Shown piece after piece: positions 35,332 to 43,750 of a stretch of DNA of 64,000 nucleotides (position 1 is the first letter of the stretch; the number at the start of each line of letters is the position of its first letter). Source of the DNA: DATBFG01 sp036558645 (lineage in GTDB: Bacteria > Acidobacteriota > Terriglobia > Terriglobales > Acidobacteriaceae); contig DATBFG010000120.1 in the NCBI GenBank assembly GCA_036558645.1, positions 47,315-111,314 of the forward strand. The letters are read 5' to 3'. Below the pieces are notes generated by a model. It saw only the letters and a list, made by a program, of their open reading frames with translations. It had not been told where the DNA came from and searched no databases. Both the position numbers and the translations under genes were made by a program.

Positions 35332-36545
35332 GAGGGAGCCGAGACGCGATGTTGCGTACGCAGTCTCGTCACTACATCCAGCACCCGCTGCGCCACGTCC
35401 CACTTCGTGGTTTCCGGCACCTCGACCACTTCGCTCTGCGTAATGATGGTGACGGCATTACGGTCGGAGTCGAAACCCACACCTTCGCGCGAGACGTCGT
35501 TAACTACGATGGCATCGAGCGATTTCGATTTCAATTTCTTGCGGGCGTTCTCCAGCACATCCTGAGTCTCCGCCGCGAAGCCTACCACGATCTGCGACTT
35601 CTTCACTCGCGAGATTTCCGCCAGGATGTCCGTTGTCGGCTCAAGTTCAAGCGACATCGAGGAGGTCCCGCGCTTAATCTTCTGATCCGCTGATTTTTTC
35701 GGCCGGTAATCGGAGACTGCCGCCGTCTTGATGACAATCGTCACGTCCGGCAAAAGCTTGAGGACAGCTTCCCGCATCTGTTCGGCAGTTTCGACAGAGG
35801 TCACTTCAGCGCCGCCGGGCGGAGTCACTGTCGTAAGGCCGCTTACCAAGAGCACACGGGCGCCTCGCCGCAAAGCAGCTTCGGCAATCGCATATCCCAT
35901 CCGTCCACTCGATCGGTTCGTAATGTAGCGAACCGGATCGATCTTCTCCCGCGTGGGACCGGCTGTGATCAACACCGTCTCGCCCGCGAGTTCCTGCGAT
36001 GCGCCAAGCGCCTTCATTACCGCTGCCACGATGCAATCGTTGTCCGCCAGGCGACCTGGACCCGTCATACCGCACGCCAGATATCCACTATCCGGCTCAA
36101 CCATTGTGACACCCCGCTTTCTGAGAATTTCAAGGTTGGCCTGCGTGGCGGGATGATTCCACATGTTGACGTTCATGGCAGGAGCCACGACAACCGGCGC
36201 AGTGGTTGCCAGGTAAAGCGTCGTTAGGAAGTCGGATGAAATGCCCTGCGCAAATTGCGCCAGCACATTCGCTGTGGCTGGAACGACAACCAGCGCATCG
36301 ATCGACTGCGCTACCGCGATGTGCTCCACGGCGGAATCGATGTTCGGCTGCTCATTTCCGGCAGAGAACATTTCTGTGATGACTTTTTCACCGGAGAGTG
36401 CTGCGAAGGTGAGTGGGCGTATGAATTCCTGCGCGGCATGTGTCATGACAACCTGCACACGAATGCGGCGGTCTTGTAGGAGCCGGACAATTTCCGCCGC
36501 CTTATAAGCCGCGATACCGCCCGACACGCCCAATGCAACTTTCAT
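35328..36545 (-). CDS. coaBC: Bifunctional phosphopantothenoylcysteine decarboxylase/synthase CoaBC
   Basis: 405 aa coenzyme A biosynthesis enzyme. The N-terminal flavoprotein CoaC domain carries the GVSGGIAAYKAAEIVR start, the PAMNVNMWNHPAT catalytic motif and the Cys of YLACGMTGPGR. The C-terminal CoaB domain has ITAGPTREKIDPVRYITNRSSGRMGYAIAEAA. Both halves are full length. It follows rpoZ by 27 bases in the leftward run; rpoZ-coaBC adjacency is common in bacteria. Confidence 0.96.
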   Translation of the reverse strand: MKVALGVSGGIAAYKAAEIVRLLQDRRIRVQVVMTHAAQEFIRPLTFAALSGEKVITEMFSAGNEQPNIDSAVEHIAVAQSIDALVVVPATANVLAQFAQGISSDFLTTLYLATTAPVVVAPAMNVNMWNHPATQANLEILRKRGVTMVEPDSGYLACGMTGPGRLADNDCIVAAVMKALGASQELAGETVLITAGPTREKIDPVRYITNRSSGRMGYAIAEAALRRGARVLLVSGLTTVTPPGGAEVTSVETAEQMREAVLKLLPDVTIVIKTAAVSDYRPKKSADQKIKRGTSSMSLELEPTTDILAEISRVKKSQIVVGFAAETQDVLENARKKLKSKSLDAIVVNDVSREGVGFDSDRNAVTIITQSEVVEVPETTKWDVAQRVLDVVTRLRTQHRVSAPS

Positions 36546-36572
36546 GTTGGCCTTCCGGACAGCCCGCTCCGA

Positions 36573-36806
36573 TTATTCCTCAGGGGGCTTGTCCAGTATT
36601 TCAGGGGCAACTTCGGGGGACGATGCCGAACTCTCCGGAATCACCCACTTCACCTTGCCCGCTTTGATTTCGTCCTGAGCAATTCTGCAAGGCTTGCGTG
36701 AATGCGTATCGATGACCGGCGGCGCTCCCCCCTGTAACTGTCGCGCACGGCGTGCTGCCACCAGGATATAGCGATAGTTGCTATCAAATCCTTCAATCAG
36801 CTTCAT
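36573..36806 (-). CDS. rpoZ: DNA-directed RNA polymerase subunit omega
   Basis: 77 aa. MKLIEGFDSNYRYILVAARRARQLQGG followed by ARK-type helices and an acidic/proline tail. Omega helps assemble the beta' subunit and, where conserved, binds ppGpp. Start 36806 matches the family and has AGGGAG upstream; an earlier in-frame codon (36854) would overlap gmk. The position between gmk and coaBC is the classical one. Confidence 0.9.
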   Translation of the reverse strand: MKLIEGFDSNYRYILVAARRARQLQGGAPPVIDTHSRKPCRIAQDEIKAGKVKWVIPESSASSPEVAPEILDKPPEE

Positions 36807-36822
36807 CGTAGGCTCCCTGCCA

Positions 36823-37515
36823 CTACCGGCCGCCTTGTGCTGCGCTGGTCGCAAACGACTCCAGAATCGGTTGCAACTCCTGACGCGCGTTCTCTAACCG
36901 GTAACGTTCCGCTCGGTTCAGGACCACGGTTTCGTCAGCCGTCGGCTCAACCCCAGCGCGCTTCAATCGAACTGCAAGCAGGATCGACTTCAGCGCTTCT
37001 ATTGATTCTTCCAGGCGGTCGTTCACTAAAATATAGTCGTACTTATCGTAATTCTCAATCTCCCGACGGGCCGTGACCAATCGGCGCTGGATCACCTCTT
37101 CTGCATCCAGGCTCCGGTTCCGCAGTCGCTTTTCCAGGATCTCCCGGTTGGGCGGCAGGATGAAAATACTCACCGCATCCGGTAACGCACACTTGATTTG
37201 GGCGGCTCCTTGCACGTCGATGTCGAGCAGCAGGTCGTGATTTTTTTCCCGCGCGTCGCGCAGAAAACGTCGCGCGGTACCGTAGTAATTGCCAAAGACG
37301 TCCGCATGCTCCAAGAACGCGTCTCGCCGGATCATCTCTTCGAACTCATCCCTCGACACAAAGCAGTACTCACGCCCATTCTGCTCGTGGCCGCGCGGAT
37401 TGCGTGTCGTATAAGAGACAGAGAAGTCGAGGCCGGGCACCCGCGCCCGCGCGCCATCCACGAGAGTGGACTTCCCTGAACCCGACGGTGCGGAAATAAT
37501 GAAGACGTTGGTCAT
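36823..37515 (-). CDS. gmk: Guanylate kinase
   Basis: 230 aa. Phosphorylates GMP to GDP. P-loop APSGSGKST (residues 9-17), GMP-binding SYTTRNPRGHEQNGREYCFVS and lid/base residues DIDVQGAAQIK are present. A C-terminal extension of about 30 residues is beyond the minimal fold. Its start overlaps the yicC stop by four bases. Confidence 0.96.
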   Translation of the reverse strand: MTNVFIISAPSGSGKSTLVDGARARVPGLDFSVSYTTRNPRGHEQNGREYCFVSRDEFEEMIRRDAFLEHADVFGNYYGTARRFLRDAREKNHDLLLDIDVQGAAQIKCALPDAVSIFILPPNREILEKRLRNRSLDAEEVIQRRLVTARREIENYDKYDYILVNDRLEESIEALKSILLAVRLKRAGVEPTADETVVLNRAERYRLENARQELQPILESFATSAAQGGR

Positions 37516-38399
37516 TCGATGTTCTGCACTTGTTCGCGCGCCTTCTCAATTTCAGCCTTCATAGCCAGGCCCATCTCGGTGATCTTTAGCGCTTCGCCCG
37601 CCAAGCCGGAAGTTTTCGAAAGCAAGGTATTCGCTTCGCGATTCATCTCCTGCAGGAGAAAGTCCATCTTCTTGCCCACTTCTCCGCTCTGGTCGATCAG
37701 GCCGATGAAGTGCTCCACATGCGTTTGCAACCGGACCAACTCCTCCTGCACATCGCTGCGGTCGACAAGCAGGGCCGCTTCCTGCAGGATGCGCTCAGGG
37801 TCTGCCTGTGAACCGATCAGTTCCTGCATACGGGTCTTCAATTTTTCGGCATAGGCTTGAATTACAGCCTGACGATGCCGGACCACGCCTTCCCCTGCCT
37901 TTTTGAGGTGATCCATACGCTGGCGCAATTCGCGTTCAATGCCGCGTCCTTCTTCCTCACGCATTTCCGTGAGGCGATTCAGAGCCTCATCCACCTTGGC
38001 GAGAACAGCCTTCTCAAGTTCGTCGCCCTCCGGAAGCGCAGCCGATTCAAGCACTCCCGGCATCCTCATGATGGCGTTCAGATCCAGTTCAGAGTTCACT
38101 TGAAACTCGGCCGCAGCCGCTCGAAAGGCCTGCACATAGCCGGAAACGATCTCGCGGTTAAAACCGAACTCCTCGTCTCCACTTCGTTCCAGACTGAGTG
38201 TTAGCTCGACGTGACCGCGAGCCAGCCTCTCCTTCAGGATGCGGCGGAGCTTCATCTCTAGCGCGTCACTGTCGGAGGGCATGCGGAAATGAACATCCAA
38301 GAACCTGTGATTGACCGACTTCAAGGTCAGCGTGAACCCCACATGGCCGTTGAGTCGGCCTTTGGCCTGCGCGAAACCGGTCATCGATCGAATTGCCAT
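37512..38399 (-). CDS. YicC family endoribonuclease-type protein
   Basis: 295 aa. N-terminal YicC_N domain (MIRSMTGFAQA-type opening, SVNHRFLDVHFRMP) and C-terminal DUF1732 with the conserved ERILQEAALLVDRSDVQEELVRLQTHVEHF and GKKMDFLLQEMNREANTLLSK. YicC proteins act on RNA; the family is almost always next to gmk, as here (four-base overlap). Confidence 0.93.
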   Translation of the reverse strand: MAIRSMTGFAQAKGRLNGHVGFTLTLKSVNHRFLDVHFRMPSDSDALEMKLRRILKERLARGHVELTLSLERSGDEEFGFNREIVSGYVQAFRAAAAEFQVNSELDLNAIMRMPGVLESAALPEGDELEKAVLAKVDEALNRLTEMREEEGRGIERELRQRMDHLKKAGEGVVRHRQAVIQAYAEKLKTRMQELIGSQADPERILQEAALLVDRSDVQEELVRLQTHVEHFIGLIDQSGEVGKKMDFLLQEMNREANTLLSKTSGLAGEALKITEMGLAMKAEIEKAREQVQNIE

Positions 38400-38407
38400 G
38401 TGGTTGG

Positions 38408-40261
38408 CTAGTGCCTCACTTCGGTCACCGTCGGTTTGGGTTGCTCAAGATCAACGAACTGAAGATCGTATAGCCGGCGATACGTCCCCAACTTCTTCAT
38501 AAGGTCCTCATGGGCTCCCATATCCGCGACCGTCCCATTTTCCAGGACAACAATGCGATCGGCTCGCCGGACCGTCGATAAGCGATGAGCAATTACGACC
38601 ACGGTGCGGCCAGCCATCAGGTTTTGCAGCGCCGATTGCACCAACGCCTCCGATTCGCTGTCGAGTGCAGATGTGGCTTCATCCAGGATGAGAATCGGGG
38701 CGTTCTTCAACAGCGCTCGGGCAATCGCGATCCGCTGGCGCTCTCCTCCAGAAAGACGCACGCCTCGTTCCCCGATGATGGTGTCATAACCGTTGGGCAA
38801 TTCGACGATAAAGTCATGTGCCAGTGCTGCACTCGCGGCCCCTTCTACCAGCGACTGCGAAACGCTCGGCTGTCCGTATGCGATGTTATTGCGGAGGGTA
38901 TCGTTGAACAACACTGTCTCTTGTGTCACGACTCCAATCTGCGCACGCAGCGATGCCAGCGTAACATCGCGAATGTCGTTCTCATCGATGAGCAACCGCC
39001 CCGCGTCTACGTCAAAGAATCGCGGAATCAGGTGCACCAGCGTGCTCTTTCCAGCTCCGCTCGACCCCACCACTGCCAACACTTCGCCAGCTTTTACCTC
39101 GAGGTTGATGTCCCGCAAAATCTCCCGCGCTTCTTCCCCGTTCCTCTCATAGGAAAATGAAACATTTTCGAAGCGGATGCTGCGCGAGAAGGCTGGCAAT
39201 GGCTTGGCCGCCGGCTTCTCACGAACATCGTCCACCGTGTCCATGAACTTGAAGATCTCGGCGGAGGCCCCTCGGGCCTGCTGAAAATTGTTGTAGAAAA
39301 GCGCGAACTTGCGTACTGGATCGTAAAGCTTAAAGACCGCCACGATAAAAGCGAGGAACGTTCCGGGCGTGAACACATGATGGTTAATCCGGTCGCGTCC
39401 CAGCAGCAGGAGCATCGCAATCGCAGCCGAACCAAAAATATCCATCAGTGGAGAACTGATCGCTGCAGCCGCAACCGATCGAAGGTTCGCGCGGAACAAT
39501 CGCGTCGCAGCCTGCCGGAACCGGACAATCTCCCAGTTCTCCATACTGAACGCCTTCACGATGCGATTGCCCGTGATGGTCTCGTGCAGGATGTTCTGAA
39601 TGTCCGCCAGCTTGTCCTGCCCTCTCCTTGTTGTGTGTCGAACCCTGCGGCCAACCTTGCCGGCGGAATAAATGACGACCGGCACGAATAGAAGCAGCAC
39701 CCAGGCCAGTTTTCCGCCGAGCAGAACAACAACGGCCGCGGTAAAAATCAAAGTAAACAGTTGCTGTAGGAATTCCGCCAGCACACTCGACATCGCGAAC
39801 TGTACGCGCTCCACGTCGTTGACGATCGTCGACACCAGCGTTCCAGTCGTGTGCTTCTGGAAAAACGCCGCCGAACGGCGCAACACTGAGTTATATAGTG
39901 CGTTGCGTAGGTCCGTAATCATGCCGTAGCCGGCATAATTCACCAGGTAGGTCCCCGCATAATCGAAGATGCCTTTCGCGATTGTCGCCACAACCAACGC
40001 GAAAGCCACAACATTCCAGGGATTCTGAAAGTGCGACGGCACAAACTGCTGCAGCAGAACGCTCTTGTCGGTTCCAGGAATCCGGAAGAGTAGTAATTCG
40101 CGGGAAGGTGAACCCGGATTCAGTACCCGATCAAATATGGGTCCAATCAGCAGGACACGGAAGGCGTCGAGCAACCCCACAGCAGCCATCAGGATGACGG
40201 ACGCCAGCAGTTGCCACCAGTAAGGGGCGACATAGCGCAAGAGACGCGTCACTTGGCGCAT
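38408..40261 (-). CDS. ABC exporter, MsbA-like (fused TMD and NBD)
   Basis: 617 aa half-transporter. An N-terminal type IV exporter membrane domain of six helices (residues about 15-320) is followed by an ATPase domain with Walker A VGSSGAGKST, signature LSGGERQRIAIARALL, Walker B ILDEATSALDSESE and the switch His in IAHRLSTVRRADRI. Members flip lipid A or other lipids; the substrate is not proved here. It heads the leftward run that continues into yicC with an eight-base gap. Confidence 0.9.
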   Translation of the reverse strand: MRQVTRLLRYVAPYWWQLLASVILMAAVGLLDAFRVLLIGPIFDRVLNPGSPSRELLLFRIPGTDKSVLLQQFVPSHFQNPWNVVAFALVVATIAKGIFDYAGTYLVNYAGYGMITDLRNALYNSVLRRSAAFFQKHTTGTLVSTIVNDVERVQFAMSSVLAEFLQQLFTLIFTAAVVVLLGGKLAWVLLLFVPVVIYSAGKVGRRVRHTTRRGQDKLADIQNILHETITGNRIVKAFSMENWEIVRFRQAATRLFRANLRSVAAAAISSPLMDIFGSAAIAMLLLLGRDRINHHVFTPGTFLAFIVAVFKLYDPVRKFALFYNNFQQARGASAEIFKFMDTVDDVREKPAAKPLPAFSRSIRFENVSFSYERNGEEAREILRDINLEVKAGEVLAVVGSSGAGKSTLVHLIPRFFDVDAGRLLIDENDIRDVTLASLRAQIGVVTQETVLFNDTLRNNIAYGQPSVSQSLVEGAASAALAHDFIVELPNGYDTIIGERGVRLSGGERQRIAIARALLKNAPILILDEATSALDSESEALVQSALQNLMAGRTVVVIAHRLSTVRRADRIVVLENGTVADMGAHEDLMKKLGTYRRLYDLQFVDLEQPKPTVTEVRH

Positions 40262-40417
40262 AGGGCGCTTTCTAGCCGGACACAGCCCGGTAAGGGTGGG
40301 GTGGGATGACTATGCAATCTCTTATTTTACTGAAAAATACAATCCTTAGTCTTAGCTCATTCAACTGTTGATTCAGCTGTTTAGCTCATTTCAGGACGAA
40401 ACAGCGTCTACTTCGAC

Positions 40418-41350
40418 CTAACTCGGGCTATCGCGATGTACGACTTTCACCCGATAGCCCGCCTTCTTCAGCCGCTTGGCAACATCCTCGGCAATCATGA
40501 CTGAGCGGTGCTGGCCTCCCGTGCATCCGAAGGCGATGGTCAGATAGCTCTTTCCTTCTCTTATGTAGTGTGGCAGCAAGTAGACCAACAGCGACGAGAT
40601 TCTTCCAATAAATTCCTGAGTTTGCGGAAACTGCTTTATGTAACGCGCGACCTTTGGATCTTTCCCTGTCAACGGCCGAAACTCGGAAATAAAGTGAGGA
40701 TTTGGAAGAAAGCGCACATCGAATACCAGGTCCGCATCCTCCGGCACCCCATACTTAAATCCAAAGCTGACACATGAAAGAAGAATTGTTTGTCCTGACC
40801 GCTTCTTGCGGAACCGCTGGGTAATATAAGACCGCAACTCGTGGACGTTGAACTGCGACGTATCAATCACGAGGTCGGCAGCGGCACGTATCGACCGCAG
40901 GTGCTCCCGCTCCGCACGAAGCGAGGCCTTTACCGAATTATTCATCCCCAATGGGTGAGGCCGCCTGGTCTCGCTGTAGCGGCGCAGGATCACTGCATCC
41001 GATGCCTCCAGAAAAATCATCTTCGTAGGCAAGGTTCGCTTGACCGATTTGATGATGGCGGGAAGGCTTTCGAGTTGACTGCCCTCGCGCACATCGACCA
41101 CCAGAGCCGTGCGGGTAATTTCCGCGGATTGTGCGACAAGTTCGGCAAATTGCGGGATGAGCCCCACCGGCAGGTTATCCACCGAGTAGTAGCCAAGGTC
41201 CTCAAAGGCCTTCAGAACCGAACCCTTGCCGGAGCCGCTCATCCCGGTGATAACAACAAATTCGCGTGCCGTCGATTTTGGGGAGCCGGTTTGCCGGCCA
41301 GCGTTGGCAGCTTTCTTTTTGGGTTTCGGAGTCGTTCTCCGCGGCGCCAT
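40418..41350 (-). CDS. rapZ: RapZ/YvcJ-family nucleotide-binding RNase adapter
   Basis: 310 aa. A basic N-terminal tail of about 28 residues, P-loop GMSGSGKGS (G36-S44), YYSVDNLPVGLIPQ, then the C-terminal domain with FGFKYGVPEDADLVFDVRFLPNPH and IAFGCTGGQHRSV. In enterobacteria RapZ directs RNase E to the GlmZ small RNA; elsewhere the function differs. It is not in the usual rpoN-hpf-ptsN setting. The basic N-terminus before the P-loop is longer than usual. Confidence 0.93.
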   Translation of the reverse strand: MAPRRTTPKPKKKAANAGRQTGSPKSTAREFVVITGMSGSGKGSVLKAFEDLGYYSVDNLPVGLIPQFAELVAQSAEITRTALVVDVREGSQLESLPAIIKSVKRTLPTKMIFLEASDAVILRRYSETRRPHPLGMNNSVKASLRAEREHLRSIRAAADLVIDTSQFNVHELRSYITQRFRKKRSGQTILLSCVSFGFKYGVPEDADLVFDVRFLPNPHFISEFRPLTGKDPKVARYIKQFPQTQEFIGRISSLLVYLLPHYIREGKSYLTIAFGCTGGQHRSVMIAEDVAKRLKKAGYRVKVVHRDSPS

Positions 41351-41708
41351 TCAGTGGGATGTTAGCAGTTAGAATTCTGCGCTGCCAGTTGCTGGCTGTG
41401 GTCCGGGTGTGCTACCTGCCCAACGACGATAATCGATCTCTTTATCCACACCAGAGCTGCTGGCATACGGTAACAACTACTTCGGCCTACGGGAAACTCC
41501 CTATTTTGCAATCGTGACGCTTGCCGCACACTCCACGGTGTAGCTGGATGAGCCTGGACGGCGCCTCCCTGTAGCAGTATTCACAGAGATTCACTCGACT
41601 GTCCGTACCTGCCAATTCGTTTCTCTCCCGTTCTTCTGCTGGATGCCGTCCGGGCGACAGCCAGCCAACGTGCCAACCAATCGCCTACCGTCTTCTAGCG
41701 TCACGCCT
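41351..41708. other. 358-base stretch without a supported gene
   Basis: It lies between the rapZ start and the HIT gene stop, both on the minus strand, so it should contain the rapZ promoter. I see no convincing open frame, RNA gene or strong hairpin terminator. There is a short run of stop codons in all frames. Confidence 0.5.
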
Positions 41709-42050
41709 CTATCCAGGAGGCCAATGCAACGTCCTTCCGCCAATCAGGTGCACATGGAGATGAAAGACGGACTGCCCCGCTTTCGGACCCACATTAAGGA
41801 CGGTGCGGTACCCGTCCTCGATGCCGCGCTGCCGGGCGATCTGCGCGGCGACCAATTGACAGCGACCAATGATCTCAGCATCACTGGCGCTCGCCTCCTT
41901 TAATCCACGTATGTGCTTCTTGGGGATGACAAGAACATGCGCGGGCGCCTGTGGATTGATGTCCTCAAAGGCATAGGTATGCTCATCGTCGTGCACTTTC
42001 TTGCTGGGGATTTCACCGGCAATGATGCGGCAAAACAGGCAATCTTTCAT
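41709..42050 (-). CDS. HIT family protein (HinT-like purine nucleoside phosphoramidase)
   Basis: 113 aa. It opens MKDCLFCRIIAGEIPSKKV with a CxxC zinc-type pair (C4, C7), contains the histidine triad HLHVHLIGG and ends in WPPG, as HinT proteins do. It hydrolyses adenosine phosphoramidates or similar nucleoside substrates. Stand-alone gene on the minus strand. Confidence 0.95.
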   Translation of the reverse strand: MKDCLFCRIIAGEIPSKKVHDDEHTYAFEDINPQAPAHVLVIPKKHIRGLKEASASDAEIIGRCQLVAAQIARQRGIEDGYRTVLNVGPKAGQSVFHLHVHLIGGRTLHWPPG

Positions 42051-42301
42051 GGCTCCTCAAGGTGGCGCAAGATGGGGCAAAGTATAACCGTTGCCGGCAT
42101 TCGCGACTGACCATTGGCTAACAATCATTTTGCTACTGCCTAAACGGCCACAAGCTGACGACCGACGGCTGACGACCGTTGTTAGAGCATTTCTTCCTAC
42201 ACACAGAAATGACACATTCAGGACCATTCAATGTTATAGTTCCCCACCGTCAAGAGCACCGCAACCATCCGTATACCCAACCAGTTGCGGCGGAGGCAAC
42301 G

Positions 42302-43546
42302 ATGGAAGGCAGAATGGGCTCATTCAAGGGGAACGCTCTACGCATCTTCGCAGTCATCGCACTATTAGTCTGTGCCGCATGGGCGGCTCCCACCACGCAG
42401 GTGATCTACAGTTTCGCCGGAGATGAAGACGGCGAATACACGGACACCGATCTCATCCTCGACAGCGCGGGAAATATCTATGGCACTAGCGTCCTCGGTG
42501 GTGAATTCGGCACCGGCTCTGTGTTCCAGCTTTCTCCTTCAGGCAATACCTGGGTTCACACCGTGCTCTATAGTTTCACCGGACAGGCGGACGGGGGACA
42601 GCCTTACAAGGGCGTCACGATGGATGCCGCGGGCAATCTCTACGGTAGTGCTGTCATCGGCGGTAAGTTTGGAGCCTGCCCTGAGGACGGTTGCGGAGTC
42701 GTTTACAAGCTGACGAACAACGGCGGCTCGTGGACTCAGACTGTGATCCATGCTTTCAACGGCAATGACGGATATGGTCCAGGACAAGGTCTCACCTTCG
42801 ATACTGCGGGAAACCTGTATGGCATGACTGCCACGGGCGGCCAGTATGGCCTGGGAGTGATCTACCAACTGCGTCCGCAACAGGACGGCACATGGAAGCT
42901 GCGTGTCATCCACCACTTCACCGGCGGCAATGATGGCTCATCCGGATCCGCGGGACGCCTGCTGCTCGATGCTTCCGGAAGTCTCTTCGGTGTGGCGACG
43001 ACGGGTGGAGCAAACGGCAAAGGCACGGCTTTCCGTCTAACCCCGACGCAGAACGATCGTTGGAACTTCACCACACTGTATGCCTTCCAAGGTCAGCCGG
43101 ACGCTGGTTTTCCATACGGCGCATTGGTTGGCGATCCAGCCGGAAATCTTTACGGCACCACCTACTGGGATGGCGCGAACAACCTGGGTTCGGTCTACCA
43201 GCTTTCACCCGGACCCGGCGGCAAGTGGCGTGAACGCGTTTTGTACAGCTTCAAGGGAGGACGTGACGGTAATAGTTCAATCAGTAATCTTGTGATCGAT
43301 AAGCGTGGACGCCTCTACGGAACCACCAGTGAAGGCGGCGCAGGATGCAGTTGCGGCGTCATCTTCCGGGTTGCCAAAGATGCTAACGGGGTCTGGAAAG
43401 AGACCATCGCCTATCGCTTCCAAGGTGCTCCTGACGCGGGATTTGCTTATAACGGCATGGTCGCCGACTCCTCAGGAAACATGTTTGGTGCCACCGTTCA
43501 CGGCGGCGACGACGACGAAGGTTCGATCTACAAATTCGTGCCGTAA
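42302..43546 (+). CDS. Secreted GloVer-repeat beta-propeller protein
   Basis: 414 aa. A Sec signal (hydrophobic IFAVIALLVCAAWAA, cleavage near residue 29) is followed by at least seven tandem units of about 50 residues, each with a variant of YSFxGxxDG, then GNLYGTT-like and GG-x-GSVFQL. This is the choice-of-anchor tandem repeat GloVer pattern, very common in Acidobacteriota; function unknown, presumed extracellular. Start 42302 has GGAGG five bases upstream; the open frame begins earlier, at 42179. Several Asp/Gly-rich loops could bind calcium. A strong hairpin follows the stop. Confidence 0.85.
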   Translation: MEGRMGSFKGNALRIFAVIALLVCAAWAAPTTQVIYSFAGDEDGEYTDTDLILDSAGNIYGTSVLGGEFGTGSVFQLSPSGNTWVHTVLYSFTGQADGGQPYKGVTMDAAGNLYGSAVIGGKFGACPEDGCGVVYKLTNNGGSWTQTVIHAFNGNDGYGPGQGLTFDTAGNLYGMTATGGQYGLGVIYQLRPQQDGTWKLRVIHHFTGGNDGSSGSAGRLLLDASGSLFGVATTGGANGKGTAFRLTPTQNDRWNFTTLYAFQGQPDAGFPYGALVGDPAGNLYGTTYWDGANNLGSVYQLSPGPGGKWRERVLYSFKGGRDGNSSISNLVIDKRGRLYGTTSEGGAGCSCGVIFRVAKDANGVWKETIAYRFQGAPDAGFAYNGMVADSSGNMFGATVHGGDDDEGSIYKFVP

Positions 43547-43580
43547 GCTTGCTTGATAGATCTTGAAATTGTTACGTGTG

Positions 43581-43606
43581 CGGCGGGCGAAATCGCCCGC
43601 CGTTTC
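43581..43606 (+). terminator. Intrinsic terminator after the GloVer-repeat gene
   Basis: Nine perfect base pairs CGGCGGGCG/CGCCCGCCG close a four-base AAAT loop and are followed by TTTCAT. It lies 35 bases after the stop codon. The T-tract is short, so termination may be partial. Confidence 0.75.
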
Positions 43607-43750
43607 ATATTGTGCGAAGTCCTCGCGCGATAGTGCCCCTACCGCGTTCATGGCGATCCTAATTTTCTCGACCGATCGACATTCACAGCTCGCAGGTGTG
43701 CAAACCAATCCTCTTGTGCCGAGCACAAAGTTTCGGCAATATTGCGCATC